Positions 1 to 7,322 of a stretch of DNA of 22,248 nt are shown in pieces. Position 1 is the first letter of the stretch. Every line of letters begins with the position of its first letter. The notes under the pieces are model-generated. The model ran no database searches and was not told the origin of the DNA. It saw nothing but the letters and a program-made list of their open reading frames with translations. The DNA comes from a virus: IMG/VR virus record IMGVR_UViG_3300031673_000532, positions 1 to 22,248 of that record; one strand, given 5' to 3'. A program made the position numbers and the translations under genes.

Positions 1-217
1 CGAAGTGGTCGCGCAGGATGTGAAAGAGGTTGGCGAGCCGGTCGTCGGCATCGTTGTACACCTCGACCGGCGACGGATCCTTGCGGAAGAGCACGTGGGC
101 GACGCCACCGAACACCTCAACATAGGTGTGGTGGGGCGGCATCATGGCGATGAGCTTGGGGGCGAGGGCGGCCTTGCCCCCAACGTAGGGGATGGGGTTG
201 CGAGTGGGCTGTGACAT
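1..217 (-). CDS. DNA adenine methylase, D12 class (partial, N-terminus only)
   Basis: The first 72 codons of a minus-strand gene are visible before it leaves the window. They begin MSQPTRNPIPYVGGKAALAP, continue through HHTYVEVFGGVAHVLF, and then a YNDADDRLANLF segment. The PYVGGK segment (about residues 10-15) and TYVEVFGG (about 38-45) match the AdoMet-binding region of D12-class (Dam-like) N6-adenine methyltransferases, and YNDAD fits the next conserved strand. The DPPY catalytic motif lies beyond the edge. The ATG at 217-215 has GAGGAG just upstream. The gene lies beyond the lysis genes, where Mu carries its mom DNA-modification gene, so a role protecting phage DNA from host restriction is a reasonable inference. 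Confidence 0.85.
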   Translation of the reverse strand, partial: MSQPTRNPIPYVGGKAALAPKLIAMMPPHHTYVEVFGGVAHVLFRKDPSPVEVYNDADDRLANLFHILRDHF

Positions 218-262
218 TCTCTCCTCTGATCTCGTGGAGTCTGTGGAACGATGTATCCGCAG

Positions 263-283
263 ACCCCTGCTCAGATCAGGGGT
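263..283 (-). other. Hairpin upstream of the methylase gene
   Basis: ACCCCTG (263-269) and CAGGGGT (277-283) form a perfect 7-bp stem with a 7-base loop. It lies in the 202-base gap between the holin and methylase genes. No run of U follows on the minus strand, so a role as an intrinsic terminator is unproven. Confidence 0.4.
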
Positions 284-291
284 TTGCTTCT

Positions 292-317
292 GCCGGGGGC
301 GTTCTAGCGCCCCCGGC
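292..317 (-). terminator. GC-rich hairpin between lysis genes and methylase
   Basis: GCCGGGGGCG (292-301) and CGCCCCCGGC (308-317) make a perfect 10-bp stem with a 6-base loop. It is the strongest of the hairpins in the 218-419 gap and may end or slow transcription after the lysis genes. The U-rich tail expected of a classical intrinsic terminator is missing. The rest of this gap holds a weaker GAGGGGG/CCCCCTC pair (349-355 with 375-381) and no gene I can support. Confidence 0.45.
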
Positions 318-419
318 GCTTCCTCTATGTCATTCTCAAAGATCGGATGAGGGGGACGGGTGGCGGCGGTCCGCCCCCCTCACCACGCCGGCGGGAGATC
401 TCAATCCGGGACCGCCAGC

Positions 420-617
420 TTACGGCGATCGACGATACTTGAGCCAGTTCCCGAGCATCGTCAATAGGGCGATGATGACCGGGTAGGCGATCCACTCGCG
501 CAGTGCTGGGATGTCCGCTGCACCTTGGATGATCGCATCGATTGCCGCGGCCAGGGCGAGGTAGAGGATCGCCCAGAGAGCTTTACGTACTCCAACGTCG
601 AGGCGATATCCGGTCAC
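420..617 (-). CDS. Small membrane protein, putative holin
   Basis: A 65-residue protein with two hydrophobic stretches, about residues 10-32 (around KALWAILYLALAAAIDAII) and 42-56 (around YPVIIALLTMLGNW), ending in a basic tail KYRRSP. Small size, two membrane segments, a charged C-terminus and a place in the lysis cassette are holin traits. No family is recognised with certainty. The chosen start is GTG at 617-615: it overlaps the stop of the upstream gene (GTGA) and has AGGAGG five bases before it. A longer frame beginning at 683 lies inside the upstream gene and lacks such a site. A minor membrane protein of another kind is possible. Confidence 0.6.
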   Translation of the reverse strand: MTGYRLDVGVRKALWAILYLALAAAIDAIIQGAADIPALREWIAYPVIIALLTMLGNWLKYRRSP

Positions 618-1102
618 AGCGGCCTCCTCAGCTCGGCAACCCAGGCATAGGGGATCTCGATGCTCGGCAGGAAGCCCGGCCACCAGTCGGGGGTCTGGAG
701 CTTCCTCTGGCTGATGTCGGCCGACACGGCCCTCACCCCGATCCGCAGCTCCGTGCCCTTGATGTTGGTGACCCTGGCGCTAAGGCCGATGACGGGCTGG
801 AAGACGGGGGTGTCGGCGTCAAAGACGCGCATGGTGAAGCCGAGGTTGTGGGCCACATACATGCTCTGGATGCCGATGAGCTTCGCCTTGATCTGGCGAT
901 CGCCGGCGGAGAGGGTGAGCGCCAGGGCGCCGGCTTCGTCGCCGGCGATGAACTCGGTGCTGATGCCCTGGGGATCGCAGAGCGTGTCCTCGAGGAAGCC
1001 GACGAGGCTGTCCTTCAGGTCGACCAGGTCGTTGGCCTGGGCCAGCCGTGCGGGGACGAGGCAGAGTGCAAGTAGAGCGACGATTGTGGTGATGCGTCTC
1101 AT
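614..1102 (-). CDS. Unknown secreted protein of the lysis cassette
   Basis: A 162-residue protein with a clear signal peptide: MRR, then a hydrophobic core through about residue 17, and a likely signal peptidase I site after LAQA (residue 23). The Cys in the core does not sit in a lipobox (LAL before it), so a lipoprotein is unlikely. The mature part has no recognised domain; it looks like an alternating beta-rich protein with a Trp/Pro patch near TPDWWPGFLP. It overlaps the endolysin stop by ATGA, with AGAAAGGA eight bases before the ATG. Its place between endolysin and holin suggests export to the envelope, possibly for lysis or host-surface modification, but its function is unknown. Confidence 0.65.
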   Translation of the reverse strand: MRRITTIVALLALCLVPARLAQANDLVDLKDSLVGFLEDTLCDPQGISTEFIAGDEAGALALTLSAGDRQIKAKLIGIQSMYVAHNLGFTMRVFDADTPVFQPVIGLSARVTNIKGTELRIGVRAVSADISQRKLQTPDWWPGFLPSIEIPYAWVAELRRPL

Positions 1103-1773
1103 TCTGACCGTCCTTTCTGCGCCCCGTAGACATAGATCTTGCGCTGTTCGGCGTGGATTGTGACGGCGGCGCCGAGGGCGAGGGCGACGGGGCCCAGGGG
1201 GCCCTCAGCGACGCCATCCACAAGCCGGCCGCAGCTACTGACGAGCTTGTCGTTGACGACGATCTTCATGCCGTCCATATCGCCGGGCAGCGGCAGGGCG
1301 ACGACCTCGAAGTGCATGGGATCGGGGGCGCTCCAGTTGCCGCCCCACTCCAATCCGTGGCGGCGGAAGGCTCCGATCAGGCGGGAGTCCTGCTTGTCTT
1401 TGGAGCCGTAGGGGAAGCGGCGGGTGTTGACGTCGACGGCGATGCCCCAGGAGTGGTGAGAAAGCGCCCGGCCGGGATTCCAAGACATGTGTCGGGCCGT
1501 CCAACACCCATCGAAGGTGTTGATGAGATGGGTGAGGGCGTTGTCTCGCAGCTCCACCAGGACAGCCTCGAGCTGGTCAGCAACGAGCTTGTGGCAGGGG
1601 ATGCGCGTGATGGAGTGGCCGGCAGCATCACTCATCGGGAAAGGAGAGTCGATCCGGATGATGTGCTGAGAGACCCAGCCTTCATCCATGACGATCGCTC
1701 CACGCTTCTTAGTGTCGTCACGCCAGTCGAACTTCCCGAAGTGCTCCTCGATCCAGGACAGGGGCTGCGGCAT
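1099..1773 (-). CDS. Endolysin, M15-type peptidase (VanY/L,D-endopeptidase-like)
   Basis: A 224-residue protein expected to cut peptide cross-links of the cell wall. Around residues 105-114 it has SHHSWGIAVD, matching the SxHxxGxAxD zinc motif of M15 peptidases (His107 and Asp114 as ligands), and PDPMHFE supplies the later His at about 154. After the catalytic domain, residues about 165-217 (KIVVNDKLV, LVDGV, ALGAAVTI, KIYVYG) resemble the copper amine oxidase N-terminal-like domain often attached to envelope proteins, so it may bind the wall; this is weaker. The ATG at 1773 is chosen because it follows GGAGG by six bases and overlaps the previous stop as TGATG. An in-frame start at 1788 exists. 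No signal peptide is visible, so export would rely on a holin. Confidence 0.85.
   Translation of the reverse strand: MPQPLSWIEEHFGKFDWRDDTKKRGAIVMDEGWVSQHIIRIDSPFPMSDAAGHSITRIPCHKLVADQLEAVLVELRDNALTHLINTFDGCWTARHMSWNPGRALSHHSWGIAVDVNTRRFPYGSKDKQDSRLIGAFRRHGLEWGGNWSAPDPMHFEVVALPLPGDMDGMKIVVNDKLVSSCGRLVDGVAEGPLGPVALALGAAVTIHAEQRKIYVYGAQKGRSE
1112..1125 (-). repeat. Shared ribosome-site motif, copy 1
   Basis: GGGGCGCAGAAAGG on the minus strand at the end of the endolysin gene, giving the ribosome site of the secreted protein that starts at 1102. Same 14 bases as at 21539-21552 and 21841-21854, at the far ends of the window. Confidence 0.6.
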
Positions 1774-2081
1774 CACTGACCTCCCCAAATGCGGGTGATG
1801 ATGGTGGCGACGGTGGCGGAGACGGCGGTGACAGCACCGGAGACGGCGATGATGGCCTTGGTGGAGAGGCTGCCGGTGCCCGCGCCGGAGCTGCCGGTGC
1901 CGTTGCGGAGTTTCTTCTCGACGTCGCCGACCCGGGCGGCGTTCTCCCCGATCCGGCGCTCGTTGTTGGGGCAGCGCTGGCCGAGTACCGCCTCGAGCTT
2001 CAGAACGGCGTCGCGTGTCTCCCTCTGCTCACCACGCAGATCGCGGATCTCGGCGGTCAGGGCTCGGATCTCGTCGCTCAT
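1773..2081 (-). CDS. Coiled-coil protein with C-terminal membrane segment (XhlA/holin-like)
   Basis: A 102-residue protein. Residues 2-58 are charged with heptad-like spacing (EIRALTAEIRDLRGEQ, then LEAVL, VEKKL), suggesting a coiled coil. A Gly/Ser linker (about 60-71) follows, then a hydrophobic segment around residues 74-95 (AIIAVSGAVTAVSATVATII). This layout resembles XhlA-type lysis helper proteins and other small phage membrane proteins placed next to endolysins. It overlaps the upstream gene by ATGA (ATG at 2081-2079) and is followed by the endolysin through TGATG. It could be the holin itself or a partner of the two-segment protein at 420-617. Confidence 0.6.
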   Translation of the reverse strand: MSDEIRALTAEIRDLRGEQRETRDAVLKLEAVLGQRCPNNERRIGENAARVGDVEKKLRNGTGSSGAGTGSLSTKAIIAVSGAVTAVSATVATIITRIWGGQ

Positions 2082-2452
2082 AGCTGGGCTTCCTTGGGGG
2101 CGGCCTTGAGGTCGGCGACGTCGGCTTCAATCTGCTTCAGTCGCAGCTCGGGGATGGCGGGGGTCTCACCCTTGCCGAGCGCTTCGAGGGCGGCGAGAGC
2201 TTCGGTGCGGGAGCTGACGTGCCCCTGGAGCTGGGCGAGGTGGGCGGGATCGGGTTGCTCGACCGCCTCGACGATATAGGGGAGCTTGAGCTTGTCCAGG
2301 GCGGCGGCGATGGCGTCGCGCTCGGCGTCGGAGTAGCCGAGAATGCCCCGGTCGTCGGTGCGGTGGGTGAAGTCCTCGGGCAGTTTCCTGAGATCGCAGA
2401 CGAGCCGGTGGGTGACGGGGATGATCTGGTTGTCGTCGACTCTGATGTCCAT
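2078..2452 (-). CDS. Unknown small protein next to the tail fibre
   Basis: A 124-residue acidic protein beginning MDIRVDDNQIIPVTHRLVCD, with a predicted helical C-terminal half (LAQLQGHVSS, ALAALEALGK, LRLKQIEADVADLKAA) that may form a coiled coil. Its position directly after the tail fibre fits a fibre-assembly or tail-associated protein, but no family is recognised. The ATG at 2452-2450 follows GAGG by eight bases and lies 10 bases after the tail-fibre stop. A longer frame up to 2590 would overlap the tail-fibre gene and has no supporting ribosome site. Confidence 0.6.
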   Translation of the reverse strand: MDIRVDDNQIIPVTHRLVCDLRKLPEDFTHRTDDRGILGYSDAERDAIAAALDKLKLPYIVEAVEQPDPAHLAQLQGHVSSRTEALAALEALGKGETPAIPELRLKQIEADVADLKAAPKEAQL

Positions 2453-2462
2453 GTCGTCATCC

Positions 2463-3917
2463 TCACGCGTTATCCGTCGCATTGGTGCTGGTGCCGGCAT
2501 CAGAGAGTCCGGCGGTGCATCCCCGGTACTGGTTGTCGTGCACCATCGCATAGCGCACCCTGGCGTCGGTGATCTTGATCCCGGTGGCAAGCTCCACCAG
2601 CCGGTTGCCGTTTACGAGCACGTTATCCACATTGTAGGGATTCGTCGTGACCAGCTCGATTCCGATCCCCGTCACCCCCGTGCTGATGACGATGTTTCCC
2701 ATCACGATCATGTCCGAGCAACTGAGAATGGTAGGCAGTATCTTCAAATAAGAGACGGCGGCGGGAGCAGTAACCCGGATGACATTGCCGATGACCGCGA
2801 TTCCCACTCCCGAACGGACGTAGATGGCTGCCCAGGCAGAGGCCGAGGCGATTTCGATGGCATTGGCGATGATCCTCATCCTATCCCCGTAGGCATAAAT
2901 CCCGTAGGCCGCGCCAGATGATCGTGCGATGACATTGCCCTGGATCAGGATATCCGCGCCCCCACAGGCGATCGCGGCGCCCCCTGACCCACCGCCGATG
3001 ACCACCCGGCAATTCCCGACCGTTGCCCGGTCTGCCCCATTGAGACATACTCCATAGATCAGGCCTGCGCCGGAAATGTAGATGCCTTTGATCACCAGAT
3101 CCGCACAGGCAGTTGCCTCATTAATAGCCCGGTAGCCATTGGATGCGTGGGCAGTGATCGATAGATTGCGGATGGAGATGCCGGACTTGCCGTTCAGATC
3201 GATGATGGTCTGGTTGCTGGCGGTGGTGTTGTTGAGGATTGTCGCGTAGGTGCCTGCCCCGATGATGCTGATATTGTTTGCGGGGATGGTGATGGTGGCG
3301 GTAAGAGTGTAGATTCCGGGGCAGATGTAGACCACGTCGCCAGCGCTCGCAGCCTCGATGGCGGTCTTCGGGGAGGTATAGGCGCCGCCGCTCGGGGCGA
3401 CGACCTTCAGGCCGGGGATGTCGGAGATGATCTGGGGGTTGGGGTTGTCGCGGATGTACGGCACTCGGCCGGTGGGGGTATTGGTGATGAGGGTGATGTC
3501 GCCCGCAGCGCAGGTGACGGCGGCGATGAGGATGGCGTCGGCCATGCTGCTGGAGAGGGACGCCTCGACGGTGAAGCTTTGGTCGGCGCTCGTGGTGGCG
3601 GTTTTCTTGAGGAAGATGTAGTTGAGCTGGTTATCGGTCAGGTTGGCCTTGGCGGTGGGGGCGGCCGCCTCGATCACCAGACCCCCGATGAACCCCTGGC
3701 CGGCGGAGACCTCGATATTGAGGCCGCCGTCATCGGAGACCTGAAAGCCGTCGCCGAGCGTGCCGTCGCCGTTCTCGTCCGTCAGCGCCTTGGTGATGAT
3801 CTCCAGCACCCAGTCCGGGATGTTCGAACGGAGGGCCTCGTCGGCCGCGCTGGAAACATCGCCCGCGGCGGGGACCGGGATGTTGAGCCAATCTGTGGGT
3901 GTGCCGGTGTATAACAT
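2463..3917 (-). CDS. Tail fibre/tailspike with right-handed beta-helix
   Basis: A 484-residue protein. Residues 1-170 look like a tail-attachment region (DDGGLNIEVSAGQGFIGG, then LTDNQLNYIFL) of the kind seen in siphophage fibres. From about residue 170 to 465 there are repeated short strands typical of pectate-lyase-like beta-helix folds: SISIIGAG-type turns, ISIRNLSI, DLVIKGIYI, DILIQGNVIA, RIIANAIEI, IAVIGNVI, MIVMGNIV and VLVNGNRL. The AGDVVYICPGIYTLTATI segment is the usual first coil of such folds. It probably binds, and perhaps degrades, a host surface glycan. Several stretches use more A/T than neighbouring genes, as expected of a fast-changing host-range gene. The ATG at 3917 follows GGAG by eight bases. 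Confidence 0.8.
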   Translation of the reverse strand: MLYTGTPTDWLNIPVPAAGDVSSAADEALRSNIPDWVLEIITKALTDENGDGTLGDGFQVSDDGGLNIEVSAGQGFIGGLVIEAAAPTAKANLTDNQLNYIFLKKTATTSADQSFTVEASLSSSMADAILIAAVTCAAGDITLITNTPTGRVPYIRDNPNPQIISDIPGLKVVAPSGGAYTSPKTAIEAASAGDVVYICPGIYTLTATITIPANNISIIGAGTYATILNNTTASNQTIIDLNGKSGISIRNLSITAHASNGYRAINEATACADLVIKGIYISGAGLIYGVCLNGADRATVGNCRVVIGGGSGGAAIACGGADILIQGNVIARSSGAAYGIYAYGDRMRIIANAIEIASASAWAAIYVRSGVGIAVIGNVIRVTAPAAVSYLKILPTILSCSDMIVMGNIVISTGVTGIGIELVTTNPYNVDNVLVNGNRLVELATGIKITDARVRYAMVHDNQYRGCTAGLSDAGTSTNATDNA

Positions 3918-3920
3918 CGC

Positions 3921-4223
3921 TCAGGCTCCAAACACGTCCAGAGTGCTATCCCATACGAAATGACCCCACACCGCCATCCGCTGGCCGGTCTCGGGGTTTC
4001 CGAACTCGGGGATGCCGGTGTCGGGATCGCCGGGGATGACGCCAGGGCCGACGCCGAACTGGAGGCCGATGCTGCCGCTGCCCCCGCTCGACTGGGCGGC
4101 GTCCTGGCCGGAGGTGAGGGTGCGGGGGGCGCGGCCGGCGAGGGCGCTGCCGAGGCCGCGGGCGCCCTGCTCTCGCTCAGATCGAAAGCGGAACTGATCG
4201 GGATCGTTGGCAATGTGCCTCAT
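3921..4223 (-). CDS. Small tail-region protein, unknown
   Basis: A 100-residue protein beginning MRHIANDPDQFRFRSEREQG. It has a Gly/Ser/Pro-rich middle (SSGGSGSIGLQFGVGPG) and ends MAVWGHFVWDSTLDVFGA. No family is recognised. The start at 4223-4221 is chosen because it overlaps the hub gene stop as ATGA. A longer reading up to 4388 is Arg-rich out-of-frame sequence inside the hub gene. It lies between the hub and the tail fibre, so it may be a linker or adaptor at the tail tip; this is inference from position only. Confidence 0.6.
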   Translation of the reverse strand: MRHIANDPDQFRFRSEREQGARGLGSALAGRAPRTLTSGQDAAQSSGGSGSIGLQFGVGPGVIPGDPDTGIPEFGNPETGQRMAVWGHFVWDSTLDVFGA

Positions 4224-6295
4224 AGGGCCGCCCCCATGAACTCGGTTATGAATTCGCCCTTCTCGGGGTTGAGGGTGCCGTGCTTTTCGAGGATCTTGAA
4301 GACGGTGCCCGGAGCGACGTCGATGTCGGAGACGTTTACTGCGACGAAGTGGCCGGGGAAGAGGGCGGGCTTGCCATTGGTCTGCCATTTGAGCAGGCGC
4401 TGATACTGCATCAGCTCGGTGCCGCGGAACTGGGCGGTGAGGCCGGGCTTGCCACCATCCGGGGCAAAGATCACCTCACACCACTCATCGCCGATGAAGG
4501 CGTCGGCGTTGGGGTCGGACATGGATTCGGTCCAGCGCCAGGAGACGATCTGGTCGTTGCCGTTGGCGTCCTTGCCGAGGCAGAGGACGCGGTTTCTGAG
4601 AGCGAAGATGTCGCGCTTGATCTCCACAAAGTAGAGAAAATCGTCCTCGGTGACGGTGTCGTCGTCGAGGATGAACTCGGGGGTGCCGTCATAGACCTCG
4701 GTGCCGAGGGCGACGGTGAAGATCTGCCCCAGGCGATCGACGCCCCAGCGCCGGCCGGCGGCCTTGGCGAGGGCGTCGGCGACGGCGTCGACCTTGAGCG
4801 TTTGATCGAACTGGAGGATGAGGTGCTGGAGGGGGCAGTCATAGATGTACTCAGACGCCCCGGCGTCGAGTGTGAGATGCGCCTCGGGTATCCCGGCGCA
4901 CTCGTGGAAGAGCCAGGTGAAGGCATCCTGGAAGCTCCACCCGGCGAAGCTGGGCAGCAGGTAGGCCGACTTGTTCTTCAGGCGGACGAAGCGATCGTGG
5001 GCGGCGAGATGGAGCATTATGACGCCGGGCTGTTTGGCGTCGCGCACGAGCTTCGGGGTCTCGAGGTAGCCGGTGACCTGCTCGACGTACGTCGGGGTTT
5101 CGGCGTTGAAGGCGACGGAGAGCTGGGCCTTCTCGTTGCCGCCGAAGGCGTACTCTCCGGCTGTGCGGAGCGTCGCCTTGAACCAGGAGCCGTGCTGATC
5201 TTTGGCGCAGTAGAACTCGCAGCTCTCGAAGACGCCGGTATCGCCATCAGTGTTGTCGAAGCGGACGGCGGTGACGGGGGTGGCGTGTTTGGCGGGGCGG
5301 GTGGCCTGGATCTCATAGAGGAGCGGGGTGCGATCGCCATCGCTGTAGAGGGTGGCGGAGGGGTAGAGCCCGTTCTCGTCGTCGACCATTTCGGCGGCGA
5401 TCTCCGTCCCGTCCGGCTCCTGGCAGAGGATCTCGACCGTATCGGCAGCCTCGTCGTTGAGGAAGTCGGGGGCGGAGATGTAGTTATAGAGCTCGATGGC
5501 GCCGGGGCTGATGAAGGCGAGCTGATCGAAGTGGAAAGCGATCTGGCCGCCCTCGGACTCGAAGAGGACGTGGCCCTGGGGAATCTGCAGGCCGGGCTCG
5601 TAGTATATCCAACGGAGGCCGGTGTCGCCGAGGTGGATGATGAGATGATCCGGCACCCAGAGGCAGGAGAGCCAGGCGGGCTGTTCGAAGGCGCCGGCGG
5701 CCCAGCGGACGGCTTCATCCTGGGCGAACTCGTCGAGGATGGACCAGTTGGCTCCCGAATCGCTGGAGTAGAGGAGCCGCGGGTAGCCGCTGCCGTCCTG
5801 GGGCAGGTAGATGCAGAAGCGCTCGGTGCCGAGGGCGTTCATGTTGAGGGCGATATAGGGGACCTCGATCTGGTCGGCCGGCGGCTGGGACCGCAGGAAG
5901 CGGAGCCCCCAGGAGGCGTTTTTCGGGATGGTGAAACTGCTGAGCAGGGCCTGGTACTCATCGGCCCCGCCGTCATAGCCTTTGAGCCAGGTCATGCCTC
6001 CCCAGCCGGGCGGTTGGACCTCCCGCCAGTAGCTGGAGTTCTGGATCCAGGAGCCGAGAACCATGTCGCTGTTGCCCCAGGAATAATCCAGCATCACGGC
6101 GCCCAGCTCGGGGAGGGGGATGACGCCATCACGATACCACACGGGGCTCTCGAAGGCGGCGTTGGCGTAGGGGCCGGCGAGCTGCCGCGTCCGATCGGCG
6201 GTGGTCATGGGCCAGTCGAGGCCCCAGGCGGATTTGATGACATAGCCGTCGGAGCGGGGATCGGCGATGACGAGTTTGGCGATGGGGGTGCTCAT
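4220..6295 (-). CDS. Tail-tip / baseplate hub protein
   Basis: A 691-residue protein. The N-terminal half (about 40-330) is beta-rich and contains a sialidase-type Asp-box, SSDSGANW, at 177-184. The C-terminal half (about 420-691) resembles phage hub proteins of the gp27/XkdQ type: a helical segment (FQDAFTWLFHECAGIPEA), then VDAVADALAKAAGRRWGVDR followed by LGQIFTVAL, then further beta strands. Such hubs join tail tube and fibres. The start at 6295 overlaps the previous stop as TGATG. A 695-codon open frame exists on the opposite strand but is composed of the reverse pattern of this gene's codon bias. Exact family is uncertain; tail-tip role is likely. Confidence 0.65.
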   Translation of the reverse strand: MSTPIAKLVIADPRSDGYVIKSAWGLDWPMTTADRTRQLAGPYANAAFESPVWYRDGVIPLPELGAVMLDYSWGNSDMVLGSWIQNSSYWREVQPPGWGGMTWLKGYDGGADEYQALLSSFTIPKNASWGLRFLRSQPPADQIEVPYIALNMNALGTERFCIYLPQDGSGYPRLLYSSDSGANWSILDEFAQDEAVRWAAGAFEQPAWLSCLWVPDHLIIHLGDTGLRWIYYEPGLQIPQGHVLFESEGGQIAFHFDQLAFISPGAIELYNYISAPDFLNDEAADTVEILCQEPDGTEIAAEMVDDENGLYPSATLYSDGDRTPLLYEIQATRPAKHATPVTAVRFDNTDGDTGVFESCEFYCAKDQHGSWFKATLRTAGEYAFGGNEKAQLSVAFNAETPTYVEQVTGYLETPKLVRDAKQPGVIMLHLAAHDRFVRLKNKSAYLLPSFAGWSFQDAFTWLFHECAGIPEAHLTLDAGASEYIYDCPLQHLILQFDQTLKVDAVADALAKAAGRRWGVDRLGQIFTVALGTEVYDGTPEFILDDDTVTEDDFLYFVEIKRDIFALRNRVLCLGKDANGNDQIVSWRWTESMSDPNADAFIGDEWCEVIFAPDGGKPGLTAQFRGTELMQYQRLLKWQTNGKPALFPGHFVAVNVSDIDVAPGTVFKILEKHGTLNPEKGEFITEFMGAAL

Positions 6296-6549
6296 CAGCT
6301 CCAGCTCCCGGAGTCGCCGTCGAGCTGCGATTCCTTGGTGAGGCGGTTGCCGTCGGCGTCGAGGTAGGTGATGATGAGCCGGCCGTCATCGGCGGCGTCG
6401 AGGTCGATGGGGGAGTCTTCGACGGGCTGCTCGAAGGCGAGGACAGCACCGGCGAGGTTGGATTCGATGTAGACATCCACGCCGTCCGTGTAGGCGGTGA
6501 ACTCCTCGCCGAAGATGTCGGTTGCGATGCAGGGGTTTCCTGTGGCCAT
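6295..6549 (-). CDS. Small tail-tip protein, unknown
   Basis: An 84-residue beta-rich acidic protein, beginning MATGNPCIATDIFGEEFTAY. Its C-terminal part reads DGRLIITYLDADGN and ends in GDSGSWS, closely echoing the C-terminus of the preceding gene (DGRLRCALIDSDGN and DGESWA), so the two share a repeated module. The ATG at 6549 overlaps the upstream stop as TGATG, and the stop overlaps the hub start the same way, so the three proteins are probably made in step. A structural role at the tail tip is inferred. A longer frame to 6645 is Arg/Pro-rich and inside the upstream gene. Confidence 0.65.
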   Translation of the reverse strand: MATGNPCIATDIFGEEFTAYTDGVDVYIESNLAGAVLAFEQPVEDSPIDLDAADDGRLIITYLDADGNRLTKESQLDGDSGSWS

Positions 6550-7322
6550 CAGGCCCAGCTTTCTCCATCGTCGGATGAGTAGAATTGCTGGAGGTTGCCG
6601 TCGGAGTCGATGAGGGCGCAGCGGAGGCGGCCGTCGGCGAGGCACTCGATATCGGGGGTATTGGAGCCTTCGCCGAAGGGCTGAGTGGGAGTGGACCAGG
6701 CGCCGGCGGGATGGTCGAGCCGCTCGAAGGAGACCTGACCGGCGTCGCCGTCATCGAAGACGCGGAAGCGCTGGCCGGTGGGGGAGTGGGCGGTGGAGAG
6801 GCGGCCGGCGGCGCTGAATGTGACCAGGTCGGTTGAAAGTGTATGTGGAGCGAAGATGCTCGGGCTAACAAAAACAAGCATCCATGCCATCCCATCACCG
6901 TCGACCATATCGGCAAGCGGCACGTAGGTGGGTGGGGTCGCGACGGCGAACTGGGTGAAGAACAGCTCAAAGTCTGTCGTCATGCCATTCAAACTTCCCG
7001 GATACATCCACTGTGCGTTATCCGGAATCCATCGCCACAGAGTCACACCCATTGTGCCAGCTAGCGGGGGGGTGTAGTCGGGATGGCCCTCCCATAGAAA
7101 TCGATATGAGGTTAATCCCGTGACGTTCAGCGCGGACAGATCGAATCGGAAGAGGTGATACGCATGCTTTAGGTAGTTGTCGTCCCCACTCGAACTGAAG
7201 CGATTGTCGTCGCTTTCTCCGCACAGACCTAGCTCGGTCGGAGTCATCTGAGTCCCGTCGCCGGGTTGAATGCCCCCAACATAGCTCATGCCATATCGCC
7301 CCTCGCTTGGCCCTACGATCAT
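6549..7322 (-). CDS. Tail-tip protein with Asp-box motif
   Basis: A 257-residue protein, beta-rich, following the tape measure. It has aromatic-rich segments (YHLFRFDLSAL, LWRWIPDNAQWMYPGS) and ends with DGNLQQFYSSDDGESWA, in which SSDDGESW matches the sialidase/BNR Asp-box pattern SxDxGxxW. By position it corresponds to the distal-tail protein of siphophages, but its fold cannot be named. The start is the ATG at 7322-7320, overlapping the tape-measure stop as TGATG; a GTG one codon earlier is equally close. The first two thirds (about 6840-7320) use more A/T than neighbours. Confidence 0.6.
   Translation of the reverse strand: MIVGPSEGRYGMSYVGGIQPGDGTQMTPTELGLCGESDDNRFSSSGDDNYLKHAYHLFRFDLSALNVTGLTSYRFLWEGHPDYTPPLAGTMGVTLWRWIPDNAQWMYPGSLNGMTTDFELFFTQFAVATPPTYVPLADMVDGDGMAWMLVFVSPSIFAPHTLSTDLVTFSAAGRLSTAHSPTGQRFRVFDDGDAGQVSFERLDHPAGAWSTPTQPFGEGSNTPDIECLADGRLRCALIDSDGNLQQFYSSDDGESWA

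Noticed and set aside
3782-4213. A 143-codon Ser/Pro/Ala-rich minus-strand frame
   Set aside because: Overlaps two better-supported genes in another frame and has the low-complexity makeup of a shadow frame.
4280-6367. A 695-codon open frame on the plus strand opposite the hub gene
   Set aside because: It mirrors the hub gene in the antisense direction and is full of Glu/Gly/Asp/Val, as expected when GC-rich codons are read in reverse. The minus-strand protein has domain-like features and coupled neighbours.
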